DNA from: Endomychus coccineus | Taxonomy: Eukaryota > Arthropoda > Insecta > Coleoptera > Endomychidae | Direction: 5' to 3' | Assembly (NCBI GenBank): GCA_958510875.1 | Contig: OY294068.1 | Location: 174,251,411-174,315,410 of the forward strand | Length of the DNA: 64,000 nucleotides | Shown: in pieces, positions 54,885-64,000 of the stretch | How positions within the stretch are numbered: the stretch's first letter is position 1 | Layout: every line of letters starts with the position of its first letter | Program-made: the position numbers and the translations under genes | Notes under the pieces: model-generated | Database searches by the model: none | Told to the model about the DNA's origin: nothing | The model's input: only the letters and a program-made list of their open reading frames with translations

Positions 54885-56460
54885 TTAAGCTATTGCATAT
54901 AGCTTTTATCGCGGGCTTTGAGCGCGGCGACCGAATCTAGAAATTCCGTAACGAAAAATAATGTAAGACCTAAACACCTTTCAGGTGTCAAATTAATTAA
55001 TTAATTTGAAGGTTCTAAAAGTGAGAAATTTCGCTATTTTATACGAATGTTATAACACTCTAGCGCTTTAGACTCCGGGATTTTCACGTGGCCCATCGAA
55101 ATTAGAAGGTTCGAATTATCTAAAAACATAATTGCATGAACTCCAGACGTCCTATGTAATTAGCTACGAACTAAATCATTTTGACATATGCCTCTAGGAG
55201 CTCGCTACGCATCAGTTAGAGTTTATACGTTAGACGCGCGTAGCAGAGACCTGAGAGTACCTGTTTCTATTAAGCTATTGCATATATTGCAAATAGCTTT
55301 TATCGCGAAATTTCGTAACGAAAAATAACAGGAACTCGTTTATGTTGCGCTCTCTCGGGTGACTTATATTGAAAAATTGTATATCACGACAAAAAACGAT
55401 AATTCTACATTCAAGTTTTATAATAATCGAAGGCAAGCTGCATCGGCTGCATCTTTGTTGCAAGAATTCAAAAGACTGCCTTTAAATAGTGTTCAGACGA
55501 CAGCTCAAAGTGTCTTAGATTTCATTAGTAATAGAAATGGCATTTCAATAATGACTTTCAATTGCCAAAGTCTAAATCACAAATACGATTTACAAGATTC
55601 AGTTACGAGACAAACAAATGTGTTACTTCTTACCGAAACTTGCATGGCGCATGATAGTCCGATTGAAATACCTAATTTCAATTGTATTGTTCAATTCAAA
55701 CGAGATACTGTTCCAGAAGGTGTGGTAGCTATTTACCAAAATAATAATAATGTAACTAATATTATGACTCCGAATATTGAAATTAATATTGCACACGTTA
55801 GCGATGTCAATGTTAGGCGCTCATTTGTTGGAGATATTTGTGGGTGCTCATGCAAACTTAGAAATGGCCTACACATAGTCATGGTAGCAATTTACATTTC
55901 TCCGAATCCAAAATTGGACGAGGTAGAGCATTTTATTCATCGCACTTTATTGGAGTACACTGAAGAAGGGTCGAAAATACTTGATACAAATGGTAATAAA
56001 TTTCCACTTATCTTGGCTGGCGATTTCAACATCAACTTCGCTGATGAAAAATCAGAGCGGTTGACAACTTTTCTTTCGGAAAAATTGAATTTGAGAATGA
56101 ATAATGATCCACAAGAATCCACAACAAAATATGGGACCTCCATTGACGCGGTATTTTCCAGATATTTAGAGGATATGAAGTCTCAAACTTATGTCTCTTA
56201 TTTCAGTTATTCAGTTACCATGAACCTATAGTTTCAATGATAACAAATTCCTTAATAACCTACATGTATTGTAAGATAATAAAAATATTTTAAACGATAT
56301 TAACTTCTCATTTATTCAATAATAGAAAAAAAATAGTTTTCTTATCGGTCACCACGCTCAAAAAGTGTAACTTGAATTAATATCAAAGAAAAAACTCGAA
56401 CATAAGTTGAGAAAAAATGCTATGCAATAGCTTTACCGCGGCAGTCCCCGAGTGCCACAC
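54885..56460 (+). mobile_element. Helentron-like element, copy B
   Basis: 5' end AAGCTATTGCATATAGC, then TTTTATCGCGGGCTTTGAGC; 3' end GCTATGCAATAGC, then a hairpin GGCAGTC-CCC-GAGTGCC (56440-56456, 7 bp stem with one mismatch) and ACAC. The AGCTATTGCATA motif is thus inverted near both ends. The 5' end is repeated at about 55269, giving a 384 bp 5' duplication. Between the second 5' end and the 3' end lies a 290-codon endonuclease frame. Subterminal inverted repeats, a hairpin a few bases before the 3' end, no target duplication and a C-terminal-type APE endonuclease fit Helentrons. No Rep or helicase is present, so it is non-autonomous. Confidence 0.65.
55359..56231 (+). CDS. APE/EEP-type endonuclease frame of a Helentron-like element
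   Basis: 290 codons. Residues 1-65 (TFKFYNNRRQAASAASLLQE, FKRLPLNSVQ) look like the stretch that precedes the endonuclease in a longer polyprotein. The EEP domain follows: ISIMTFNCQSLNHK (metal-binding Asn), LLLTETCM (catalytic Glu), the core LHIVMVAIYISPNP, and LILAGDFNINFAD (GDFN). The expected end is a Ser-Tyr/Asp-His block, but an 8 bp tandem duplication (TCAGTTAT, 56203-56218) shifts the frame just before it, and the protein ends FSYSVTMNL. In another frame YHEPIVSMI follows, which I take as the lost catalytic-His end. The start at 55359 is only the first ATG in the open frame. Probably inactive. Confidence 0.7.
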   Translation: MTYIEKLYITTKNDNSTFKFYNNRRQAASAASLLQEFKRLPLNSVQTTAQSVLDFISNRNGISIMTFNCQSLNHKYDLQDSVTRQTNVLLLTETCMAHDSPIEIPNFNCIVQFKRDTVPEGVVAIYQNNNNVTNIMTPNIEINIAHVSDVNVRRSFVGDICGCSCKLRNGLHIVMVAIYISPNPKLDEVEHFIHRTLLEYTEEGSKILDTNGNKFPLILAGDFNINFADEKSERLTTFLSEKLNLRMNNDPQESTTKYGTSIDAVFSRYLEDMKSQTYVSYFSYSVTMNL

Positions 56461-56463
56461 GTA

Positions 56464-57795
56464 TTTATTTTAATAGATACAATTGGTAGCTTTTCACAGT
56501 CTCGTAGACGTGAAGCAATAGGTTCTGAATAGGTACGTGGTTCCTTAATGTAGCCATCTATGGTTGTAGTGAATTGCCTACACTCATTATTGTAGAGCAG
56601 GCTAATACCCTATTGAACAGGTTTGTCAATTGTGGTTTCCATTAAACTATTTGTCCTTTCCATACGCACTCCATGGCTCAATTATTTCAGCGGCAGTTGC
56701 ACGGTCTGCTTGGCAAGTGGAAAACCTGGTACCATATATGTCTTAATCTTAATGGCTCCAACTATTGGAGAAAATCTAGCTTTATATTCTTGGTCCCCCT
56801 TCAACTGCAATTATTTCAGTTCATTAAAGTTATGATTCTTCCATATTTTATTAATGCAATTCTGAAAATTGACATGGAAGGTACAAAAAATATATATTAA
56901 TGCCCAAAAACTTACTTGAAATTATCTTTGCAACAAAAATATGTCAAATATGAATTATACATTTGCGTCAACTCAATTCGAACCATTTTTTCTGGCGGTT
57001 GACTTCACTTAGCACACGAATGGGAGTTTTCGGAGTATTTGTTTAATGCATTTTTTCATAGAATGCAAAACAACAATTGTAAGGTCTCTTTTTCGAACTC
57101 TGCACCTTTAAATCAAGTAAATCACGTCCAGATTTTAGTTCATGCCTATCGACTAATATTGTTAAACGCAGCCCTCTCCGCCGCGTTTTATTAAATTCAA
57201 ATCATCATATTTTTCGTTTTTTTACACTGTTTGAGTTAAATAATTACGAAAAATATTTTTTATGTGATGTGGTAGGCTTGAAGTGTTGTCAATAAATAGG
57301 TCATAGCCAAAATAGATATTCTGAGTTAACGAAAATCGGTAGAGCTATAATCCAGATATCTCTTTCTAGTCACCTTTGAAGAAGAGAAGAAGATCGACTT
57401 CACATTAATGTATCTATCATTCCATTTCGAGGGAATTATGAAACAAATAATTTTTAACTTCATAAAACCTCATATTGCATAGCTAATATAAATATTCATC
57501 AAATTAATTGGATTTGTTTGTGATCATATTGATTGAATGGAAATGCCTCGAATTAGCATTAATTAATTATCCCAGCTATTTACAGCTAATTAGAAATAAT
57601 AATATTGTATATTGTATGAAAGTAATTCATAAAATACAAATAAAACTGCGAAGCGAAATAATATTACCACTACAACTATTATTACGATAAATACAATTTG
57701 AGACTTCGGTACTTCGGTGGAGTAAAATGTATTATAAACATGGCTCATTATTCATTTGAGCATTTCAACTCAATTCATCAAATTTGTATATATAC
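56464..57795. other. Nothing recognised
   Basis: AT-rich spacer. Plus frames at 56623-56900 have no motif. Confidence 0.4.
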
Positions 57796-57796
57796 C

Positions 57797-58188
57797 GTGT
57801 GTTTTTCGAAAACCGCACCAAGTTATAACTTTTTTCCTATGGGATGTGTAGATTTGAAATTGTAATGAAAAATGTGTAACCACTCATGCTATTCTTTGAA
57901 TAGGTCATGAAGCTGCTTTCACCTCCGTAAGTAGCCGGAAGTGACATCAACTTTTGATTTTCAGATAAAACACCCTACATATTTTTAGATATTTGGATAC
58001 AAATTTTTTTTATTTAAACAACGGTGTTTTTTTAACTCTCTATGATGAAAAATGGCAAATTATTATTGCCAAAGGTGGCTGCGACTACAAATACAAATCT
58101 AACGTTTGAAGTTCATTAACGTCAAATAGCGTAACCGGTTGATATCGTTAACATTAGTTGCATTAACAATTATATAATAATATAAATT
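57797..58188 (+). mobile_element. Probable left end of a DD41D mariner-like element
   Basis: TATATATACCGTGTGTTTTT, then CGAAAACCGCACC at about 57787-57820, is the style of a Tc1/mariner end. It is followed by AGCCGGAAGTGACATCAACT (about 57930) and ACACCCTACATATTTTT, resembling the sub-terminal part of the MITE at 52463. The transposase begins at 58189. The right end was not found. Confidence 0.4.
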
Positions 58189-59165
58189 GTGTATTCCACC
58201 GATATGCTCGAACTGTATATCAAAAGTAACAGAAATAGTACTGACGCACGACGAAAGTATACCGCAAGCTATCCCAATAGGGAAACTCTATCAAGATGGA
58301 AGTTTGATGAAAGGACTGGATCAATTATTAAGCATGGTAGAGCGGAACGTCAATTCAATTTGGAATCTAAATTATTCTTCTAAGTGTGGAAGAAGACTGT
58401 AACCAATTTTTGCGTGAAAAAACACAAAATTCAAACTTATCGGCTACTACAGCTTCTAAAATAATGAAAAAACATAAAATTAAACCATACAAAACTAACT
58501 TAGTGCAGCATTTATATGATAATGATTCTGAACGTCGACTGAACTTTTGTCATATCTTTTTGGAAAGGCAGTTACAAAAACCCGAATTCAAAAATAAAAT
58601 ATTGTATTCGGATGAATGTTCCCCCAGGAATAATGGCCTATTCAATAGAAACCTGCATCACCATTGGTCAAGAAATAATCCACGTATCATAAGCGACCGA
58701 AACTTCCAGGATATGTTCGAATAACTGTCTGATATGAAGTTTTAAAATACCGAATTATTGGACCTGTCTTTTTGGACAAAAACTCGACCGCACACTCATA
58801 TAATCGACTATTTCGAAAAGATTTTGGACTTTTTCAGGCAGATCTGCTATTGATGAGTACGCAAATGTTATATTTCACCAAAGTTGGTGCAACACCTCAC
58901 AATGCTCGAATCAATACCGATTATTTGAAGAATAGATGCGTACTTACGGAACAATTAGATATCCTGCCAGATCACCGGATATGTACCCCTGCAAGTTGTT
59001 ATAGGCCTATTTGAAAGATCCTCCAGAGAACTTGGAAGATTCGAAGATTCCTGAACGGAATCACTTACATTCCAAAAGAAACAATTCTCAATGTGAATAA
59101 TAGTTACGTGAATCAAAAGATGTGAAGCCTCCATTAAACAGAACGCAATTTGAGCCATATTTATG
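58189..59165 (+). pseudogene. DD41D mariner-like transposase, dead
   Basis: Block order: MLELYIKSNRNSTDARRKYT then ASYPNRETLSRWKFD (DUF4817 HTH); TTASKIMKKHKIKPYKTNLV; QHLYDNDSERRLNFCHIFLE; ILYSDECSPRNNGLFNRN (first Asp); HWSRNNPRIISDRNFQDMF; then in another frame YRIIGPVFLDKNSTAHSYNR. The second catalytic block reads FTKVGATPHNARINTDYL, where QQDGAPPHNAR is expected, so the Asp is Val. The third block is ARSPDMYPCKLL, then a stop and AYLKDPPENLED. Several frame breaks. Same group as the transposase at 2.66 kb but clearly another family. Confidence 0.82.
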
Positions 59166-60648
59166 AGATATTAAGAAAAAATTCTTGTTCTATAATTCTA
59201 ATAATAAGTACCTACTCAATTGTTCAATTCCATATTAGGCGTTCTACTAATGGCTACCTAATAAAGAATATACTTATAGTATTTTCTCCTATGCTGTTTT
59301 CTTTATACAGAAAAATTAGGTACTAGCCCTTTTATCACGTAAACCTACCTCAAATATCAGATTTTCATCACAGGTCTAGGCCATTTTTGTTTTAAAAATA
59401 AACAGTCCTTCCTGAAATGCTATTATATAACAATAATACATCTTGAATAATGATGCTCGTAGGCGCCACCAAAATTTTTCCGTCTTCGGTATATAGATAA
59501 CTAATTCATCACAAAGAAAGTACTATTGAAAATCTACAGATTACAAAAAAAAATCATGGTTGCATCGCTAGTTCTGATGATGAGTTTCATCCATATCTAT
59601 ACAATTTCACTGTTTCATGCTAATGAGAAAATAAAGGAACTACGTTCACATCATTATGGACAAGTCTGAAATACATATTCCTTCGCCTTGTGACCAACAC
59701 AATTAAACAATTCCAGATGAGCGGTTGAAAAATTGTTGAACATACTAAAATCAACAATTAACCATATTCGTATTTTCCTCAAAATTGACTATTGAATTCA
59801 GTTGTTGTTTCATTGTCATATGAAAGTCATGACTCTCGCAGACTGGCTCGAAGAAATAAAATTAAATATTTACAATGTTTCCAAAATAATCTTGATTTTC
59901 TCTAAGCTACCTGTCGTTTTTGTTCCTAGCTAACCACACTCAAGTTGGTGATGCCTTCAAAACGGTTGCTTGTTGCTTGCATAACTGGCGGACACGTAAT
60001 TCAATTACTGAGAGAGATAATACAATCGAGCATCTCACAGGGTGTGCTATCCCTTCCGAAATTACCGCGGTTGACCATAAATTCTGAACATGTCTCACCG
60101 TTTATAATACATATGAAAGATAGTCATTTATGGTTGTTCTAGCTTTGCTTCACTACGAATCGATAGGAATGTCAGATGTAACATTTGACTGAAGAAATGG
60201 AAAACAATATTATTCAGAATTGAAAGCTTCCTTTACCCTGGATATGTACTAACACCTCACACAATCAAACTGTAATTGAAGTTGAAATATCCTATCATAC
60301 ATGTCAGTTTGCCATTCTACAGACAACGTGCTTAATTAATTATTATGCTTCATCACTAATTTCAACACTACATATCTATCACCAGGTATATAAACATTTC
60401 TATCAATTCATTCAATTTGGTGGCGAAAAGATATAATACACATCCATTGATTTTAATTTATAATGAAACAGTAGTATTATTATATTAATCTACTTCTTTA
60501 ATCATAAAATTACTCCATTATATTAGTTGAATTGATTTACCAATTTAATTCAAATCTAATAATTTGAACATCTTGATCTCTTCTGAATAGTTCTGTTTTA
60601 TCAGATTCTGTAGTCAAGATTCGAACTAAAATGTACACTGATATTTTT
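59166..60648. other. Nothing recognised
   Basis: AT-rich interval between the DD41D remnant and copy C. No supported exon. Confidence 0.4.
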
Positions 60649-62270
60649 ATTAAGCTATTGCATATAGCTTTTATCGCGGGCTTTAGGCGCGGCGACCGAA
60701 TCAAGAAATTCCGTAACGAAAAATATTGTAAGACCTAAACAACTAACATGTGTCAAATTAATTGATTAATTTGAAGTTTCTAAAAGTGAGAAATTTCGCT
60801 ATTTTGTACGAATGTTGTAACACTCTAGCGCTTTAGACTCCGGGATTTTCACGTGGCCTATCGAGATAAGAAGGTTCGAATTATCTAAAAACATAATTGC
60901 ATGAACTCCAGACGTTCTATGTAATTAGCTACGAACGAAATCATTTTGACATATGCCTCTAGGAGCTCGCTACGCGTCAGTTAGAGTTTATACGTTAGAC
61001 GCGCGTAGCAGAGACCTGAGAGTACCTGTTTCTATTAAGCTATTGCATATATTGCATATAGCTTTTATCGCGGGCTTTGAGCGCGACGACTGAATCAAGA
61101 AATTCCGTAACGAAAAGAAAAAAAAATTTATATCACGACAAAAAACCATAATTCTACATTCAAGTTTTATAATAATCGAAGGCAAGCTGCATCGGCTGCA
61201 TCTTTGTTGCAAGAATTCAAAAGACTGCCTTTAAATAGTGTTCAGACGACAGCTCAAAGTGTCTTAAATTTCATTAGTAATAGAAATGGCATTTCAATAA
61301 TGACTTCCAATTGCCAAAGTCTAAATAGTCACAAATACGATTTACAAGATTCAGTTACGAGACAAACAAATGTGTTACTTCTTACCGAAACTTGCATGGC
61401 TCATGATAATCCGATTGAAATACCTAATTTCAATTGTATTGTTCAATTCAAACGAGTCATTGTTCCAGAAGGTGTGGTAGCTATTTATCAAAATAATAAT
61501 AACGTAACTAATATTATGACTCCGAATATTGAAATAAATATTGCACACGTTAACGATGTTAATGTTAGGCGCTCATTTGTTGGATATTTGTGCGTGCTCA
61601 TGCAAACTTAGAAATGGCCTATACATAGTCATGGTAGCAATTTACATTTCTCCGAATCCAAAATTGGACGAGGTAGAGCATTTTATTCATCGCACTTTAC
61701 TGGAGTACACTGAAGAAGGGTCGAAAATACTTGGTACAAATGGTAATAAATTTCCACTTATCTTGGCTGGCGATTTCAACATCAACTTCGCTGATGAAAA
61801 ATCAGAGCGGTTGACAACTTTTCTTTCGGAAAAATTGAATTTGAAAATGAATAATGATCCACAAGAATCCACAATAAAATATGGGACCACCATTGACGCG
61901 GTATTTTCCAGATATTTAGAGGATATCAAATCTCAAACTTATGTCTCTTATTTCAGTTATTCAGTTACCATAAACCTATAGTTTCAATGATAACAAATTC
62001 CTGAATAACCTACATGTATTGTAAGATAATAAAAATATTTTAAACGATATTAACTTCTCATTTATTCAATAAAAGAAAAAAATTTGTTTTCTTATCGGTC
62101 ACCACGCTCAAAAAGTGTAACTTGAATTAATATCAAAGAAAAAACTTGAATTAAAATATCAAAGAAAAAAAAGTACAGCATAAATTAAAAAAAATAAATA
62201 ATTATAATTGCATAAGTTGAGAAAAAATGCTATGCAATAACTTTACCCCGGCAGTCCCCGAGTGCCACAC
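60649..62270 (+). mobile_element. Helentron-like element, copy C
   Basis: Same architecture as copy B throughout: 5' end (TTAAGCTATTGCATATAGCT), GATTTTCACGTGGCC block, second 5' end at about 61034 (385 bp duplication), endonuclease frame, then TAATAAAAATATTTTAAACG, a short A-rich insertion at about 62150-62205 absent from copy B, and the 3' hairpin GGCAGTC-CCC-GAGTGCC (62250-62266). It is very similar to copy B over the frame, with few substitutions. Both copies are in the same orientation about 4.2 kb apart. Confidence 0.65.
61126..61981 (+). pseudogene. APE/EEP-type endonuclease frame, frameshifted
   Basis: Matches the copy B frame (TSNCQSLNSHKYDLQDSVTR, LLLTETCMAHDNPIEIPNF, LILAGDFNINFADEKSERLT). 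It keeps a Ser codon in SLNSHKY that copy B lacks. A 2 bp loss near 61585 (GTTGGATATTTGTG against GTTGGAGATATTTGTG) breaks the frame, which resumes in the frame starting at 61541. The 8 bp TCAGTTAT duplication seen in copy B is also present (61953-61968), so both copies share the same damaged C-terminus. Confidence 0.75.
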
Positions 62271-62344
62271 GTATTTTTTTTTCTCTGTACACAGGAGAAA
62301 AACCTTTAATTTCTTGAAACTTTCGAGTTTATAGGCATAAGGAA

Positions 62345-64000
62345 ATATTTAACTAGGCATCGAGTTCCACAACTTCACAGCTCGATAGAAAAATGAAGTC
62401 TGGTATGAATAAGTTCGACAAGTCTCGCAAGTTTGAAAATGAAGGGCTAGTCACCCCTTGAGCTCGTATAGTACGCCTAACTGGAATCTCTCATTGTGAA
62501 ATAATAGACGAGATTTTTGATGAATACCTACCATGCAAATATCTATAGAAAAGAAAGGAATCGCTCATTTTTCTACGATGTTCTGGAGAGGTCAATGAAT
62601 TCGTAAAACTGACATAAAAGTTATAAATAAAATTACTTATAGAAAATTAAAATTAAAATAATGAAAATGTATCTTTAAAATTTCATCTAGAAAACGATAA
62701 ATATGAGAAATGTTTACTTCATTTATTTACTAATAACAAATGAATAGACATATATTTCATATATTTAAAAATTTCAAATATACTGGTAACTATGGAAGAA
62801 AAAATTCATAAATTCAAAATAAAATTATCAATGAAATTATTTGTAAATAAAATTTTAAAATTAGAATTTTTCAAAATAAAACAAAATTGTGAAAAGGATA
62901 ATTTGCTTACTCTAACATTATTTTAATTAGGTAAAAAAATAATAATTTTTTTTTTCAAGATTGGTGAATCAATTCATTAAGCTATTTGAATAATATTATT
63001 GAATAAATTATATTCAATAATAAAAAGATGGAATTAAATTATAATTAATAGATAAATAAGAGCTTCAACGTATGTTTGGGAGCTGAACTTCAACAGTACT
63101 CCATGACAGGTTGAATCTGTGCCTTGTAGATCATGAGGAGCAGCTGGGATGTAAAGTAGCTTTTGTGAAGTGGTTTTCGTAATGAACCCCACATGATCAT
63201 CCCATGAGATAGTACTGTTGGTGGTGATACCAAGCATGGATATGGAAGATTTCATAGGAATACGTGACATCATATTTTTGGGATTGTGGGATTCCAGTTC
63301 CTGGGGAAAATACAAGCTTGAGTTTCTGTTGCATTGAATTCTACTTGATTATCAGATCCTCATTCGAAAATTGTCGACAGATTTTCATTATTTGGGTTGC
63401 CCTCTTTCAGTTTCGCTTCTATGGCTTCATTGCATTATATGGGGGCACTAAATGTGAAATCAGTATGAAGTGTATTATCATCTACAAAGCTTTGGGTGGG
63501 AAAGGAGGTCACTCTTAACAGATCATTGATATGGAACGGAAAGAAGTTGATGCCAAGGCTGTTCCCTATGGAACATCAGCGTTATTAACCATTTCATCGG
63601 AGCGGACTCCGTCAACCACCACATGGATTGATCTATCTGAGAGAAAACTCAATAGTGAGCGACAAAGTTGAGGCAGCAAATCATATGATGGAAGATTACC
63701 AATTAGGCTTTGGTGCCAGAATCGGTCAAATGCTTCGGAGATATACAAAGCTGCAGCTAGAGATTCCTCATATTTTTCAATAGATTTCTGGCAAGCAGGT
63801 CTTCCTTTGATCTCTTCCGATGGAAGCCATACTGGGTCATTCACGATTTTGTAGCTCTCTAGATTATGGATGATTTCGATGTTGATTACTTTCCCCATCA
63901 TTTTAGAGATCAGAGATAATAGTGCAAGAGGTTTTTTTTTCGGAATTGGTTGGACTTTGGCTGTCATCCAGCTGGAAGGAAACACACCAAGTTTAAATGA
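62345..64000 (-). pseudogene. Non-LTR retrotransposon polymerase (Jockey/I type), truncated by the window end
   Basis: The minus strand from 63985 reads MFPSSWMTAKVQPIPKKKPL, LALLSLISKMMGKVINIEII, then SLAAALYISEAFDRFWHQSL and IGNLPSYDLLPQLCRSLLSF, LSDRSIHVVVDGVRSDEM, NNADVP (normally NAGVPQGSV). After a break, SFVDDNTLHTDF is the catalytic box (FADD changed to FVDD, about 63480). MLGITTNSTISWDDHVGFIT follows. The extreme C-terminal YRYLHGRYSSKISSIISQ and SYQTSFFYRAVKLWNSMP lie at 62620-62345, beyond an AT-rich insert. Several frame breaks. Its 5' part lies outside the window. Related scraps are at 6.9, 12.8 and 44.4 kb. Confidence 0.82.
62622..63045. other. Extremely AT-rich insert splitting the non-LTR C-terminus
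   Basis: About 420 bp of almost pure A and T between the RT thumb region and the C-terminal YRYLHG block, where related elements have about 80 codons of sequence. I see no frame, no terminal repeats and no microsatellite period. Confidence 0.6.

Noticed and set aside
1..64000. CRISPR array, bacterial operon, or integrated virus genome
   Set aside because: No spaced identical repeats, no Shine-Dalgarno-led gene clusters, and no capsid, envelope or viral polymerase frame were seen. All RT and endonuclease frames fit retroelements or Helentrons.

Overview
The window is eukaryotic, almost certainly insect, nuclear DNA. It is AT-rich, has no operons, and is built mostly from decayed transposable elements. 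One host gene can be recognised: the 3' part of an otopetrin-family proton channel gene on the + strand. Two exons are visible (4761-5010 and 9499-9819), joined in phase 0 across a 4.49 kb intron with good splice sites. The mixture of mellifera-type mariner, DD41D mariners, Penelope-like elements (PLEs), BEL/Pao, Jockey/I non-LTR elements and Helentron-like elements fits a beetle or another holometabolous insect. I cannot name the species.

Layout. 0.1-1.2 kb: a reversed Helentron-like element. 1.4-4.6 kb: the 3' part of a PLE (GIY-YIG endonuclease plus a 3' region holding a hammerhead ribozyme), split by a 2.23 kb DD41D mariner with 413 bp inverted repeats. 4.76-9.82 kb: otopetrin exons; the intron holds BEL, non-LTR and tRNA-headed SINE debris. 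10-15 kb: non-LTR scraps and a minus-strand PLE. 15.4-17.8 kb: a Jockey-type element between long inverted repeats. 19.7-21.8 kb: an I-type non-LTR element with RNase H. 22.3-28 kb: several PLE pieces, one head-to-head pair, a second ribozyme-bearing 3' region and a 134 bp hairpin. 28-37 kb: non-LTR, DD41D and hAT remnants. 37-53 kb: satellite-like inverted and tandem repeats, two mariner-like pseudogenes, an unnamed dispersed repeat family and two large foldback MITEs. 54.9-62.3 kb: two closely similar Helentron-like copies carrying an APE/EEP-type endonuclease reading frame, with a dead DD41D transposase between them. 62.3-64 kb: a minus-strand non-LTR polymerase running off the window.

The genes do not form a pathway; apart from otopetrin they are independent mobile elements, often nested, so insertion order can be read. 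The most interesting items are the hammerhead ribozyme inside the PLE, the Helentron-like family in which two copies share both a duplicated 5' end and the same frame-disrupting 8 bp duplication before the expected catalytic His, the hairpin loci at 10.9, 26.0 and 54.6 kb, and a SINE inverted repeat whose apex is tRNA-like. Family assignments come from recalled motifs, not database searches. Ends of degraded elements are approximate.
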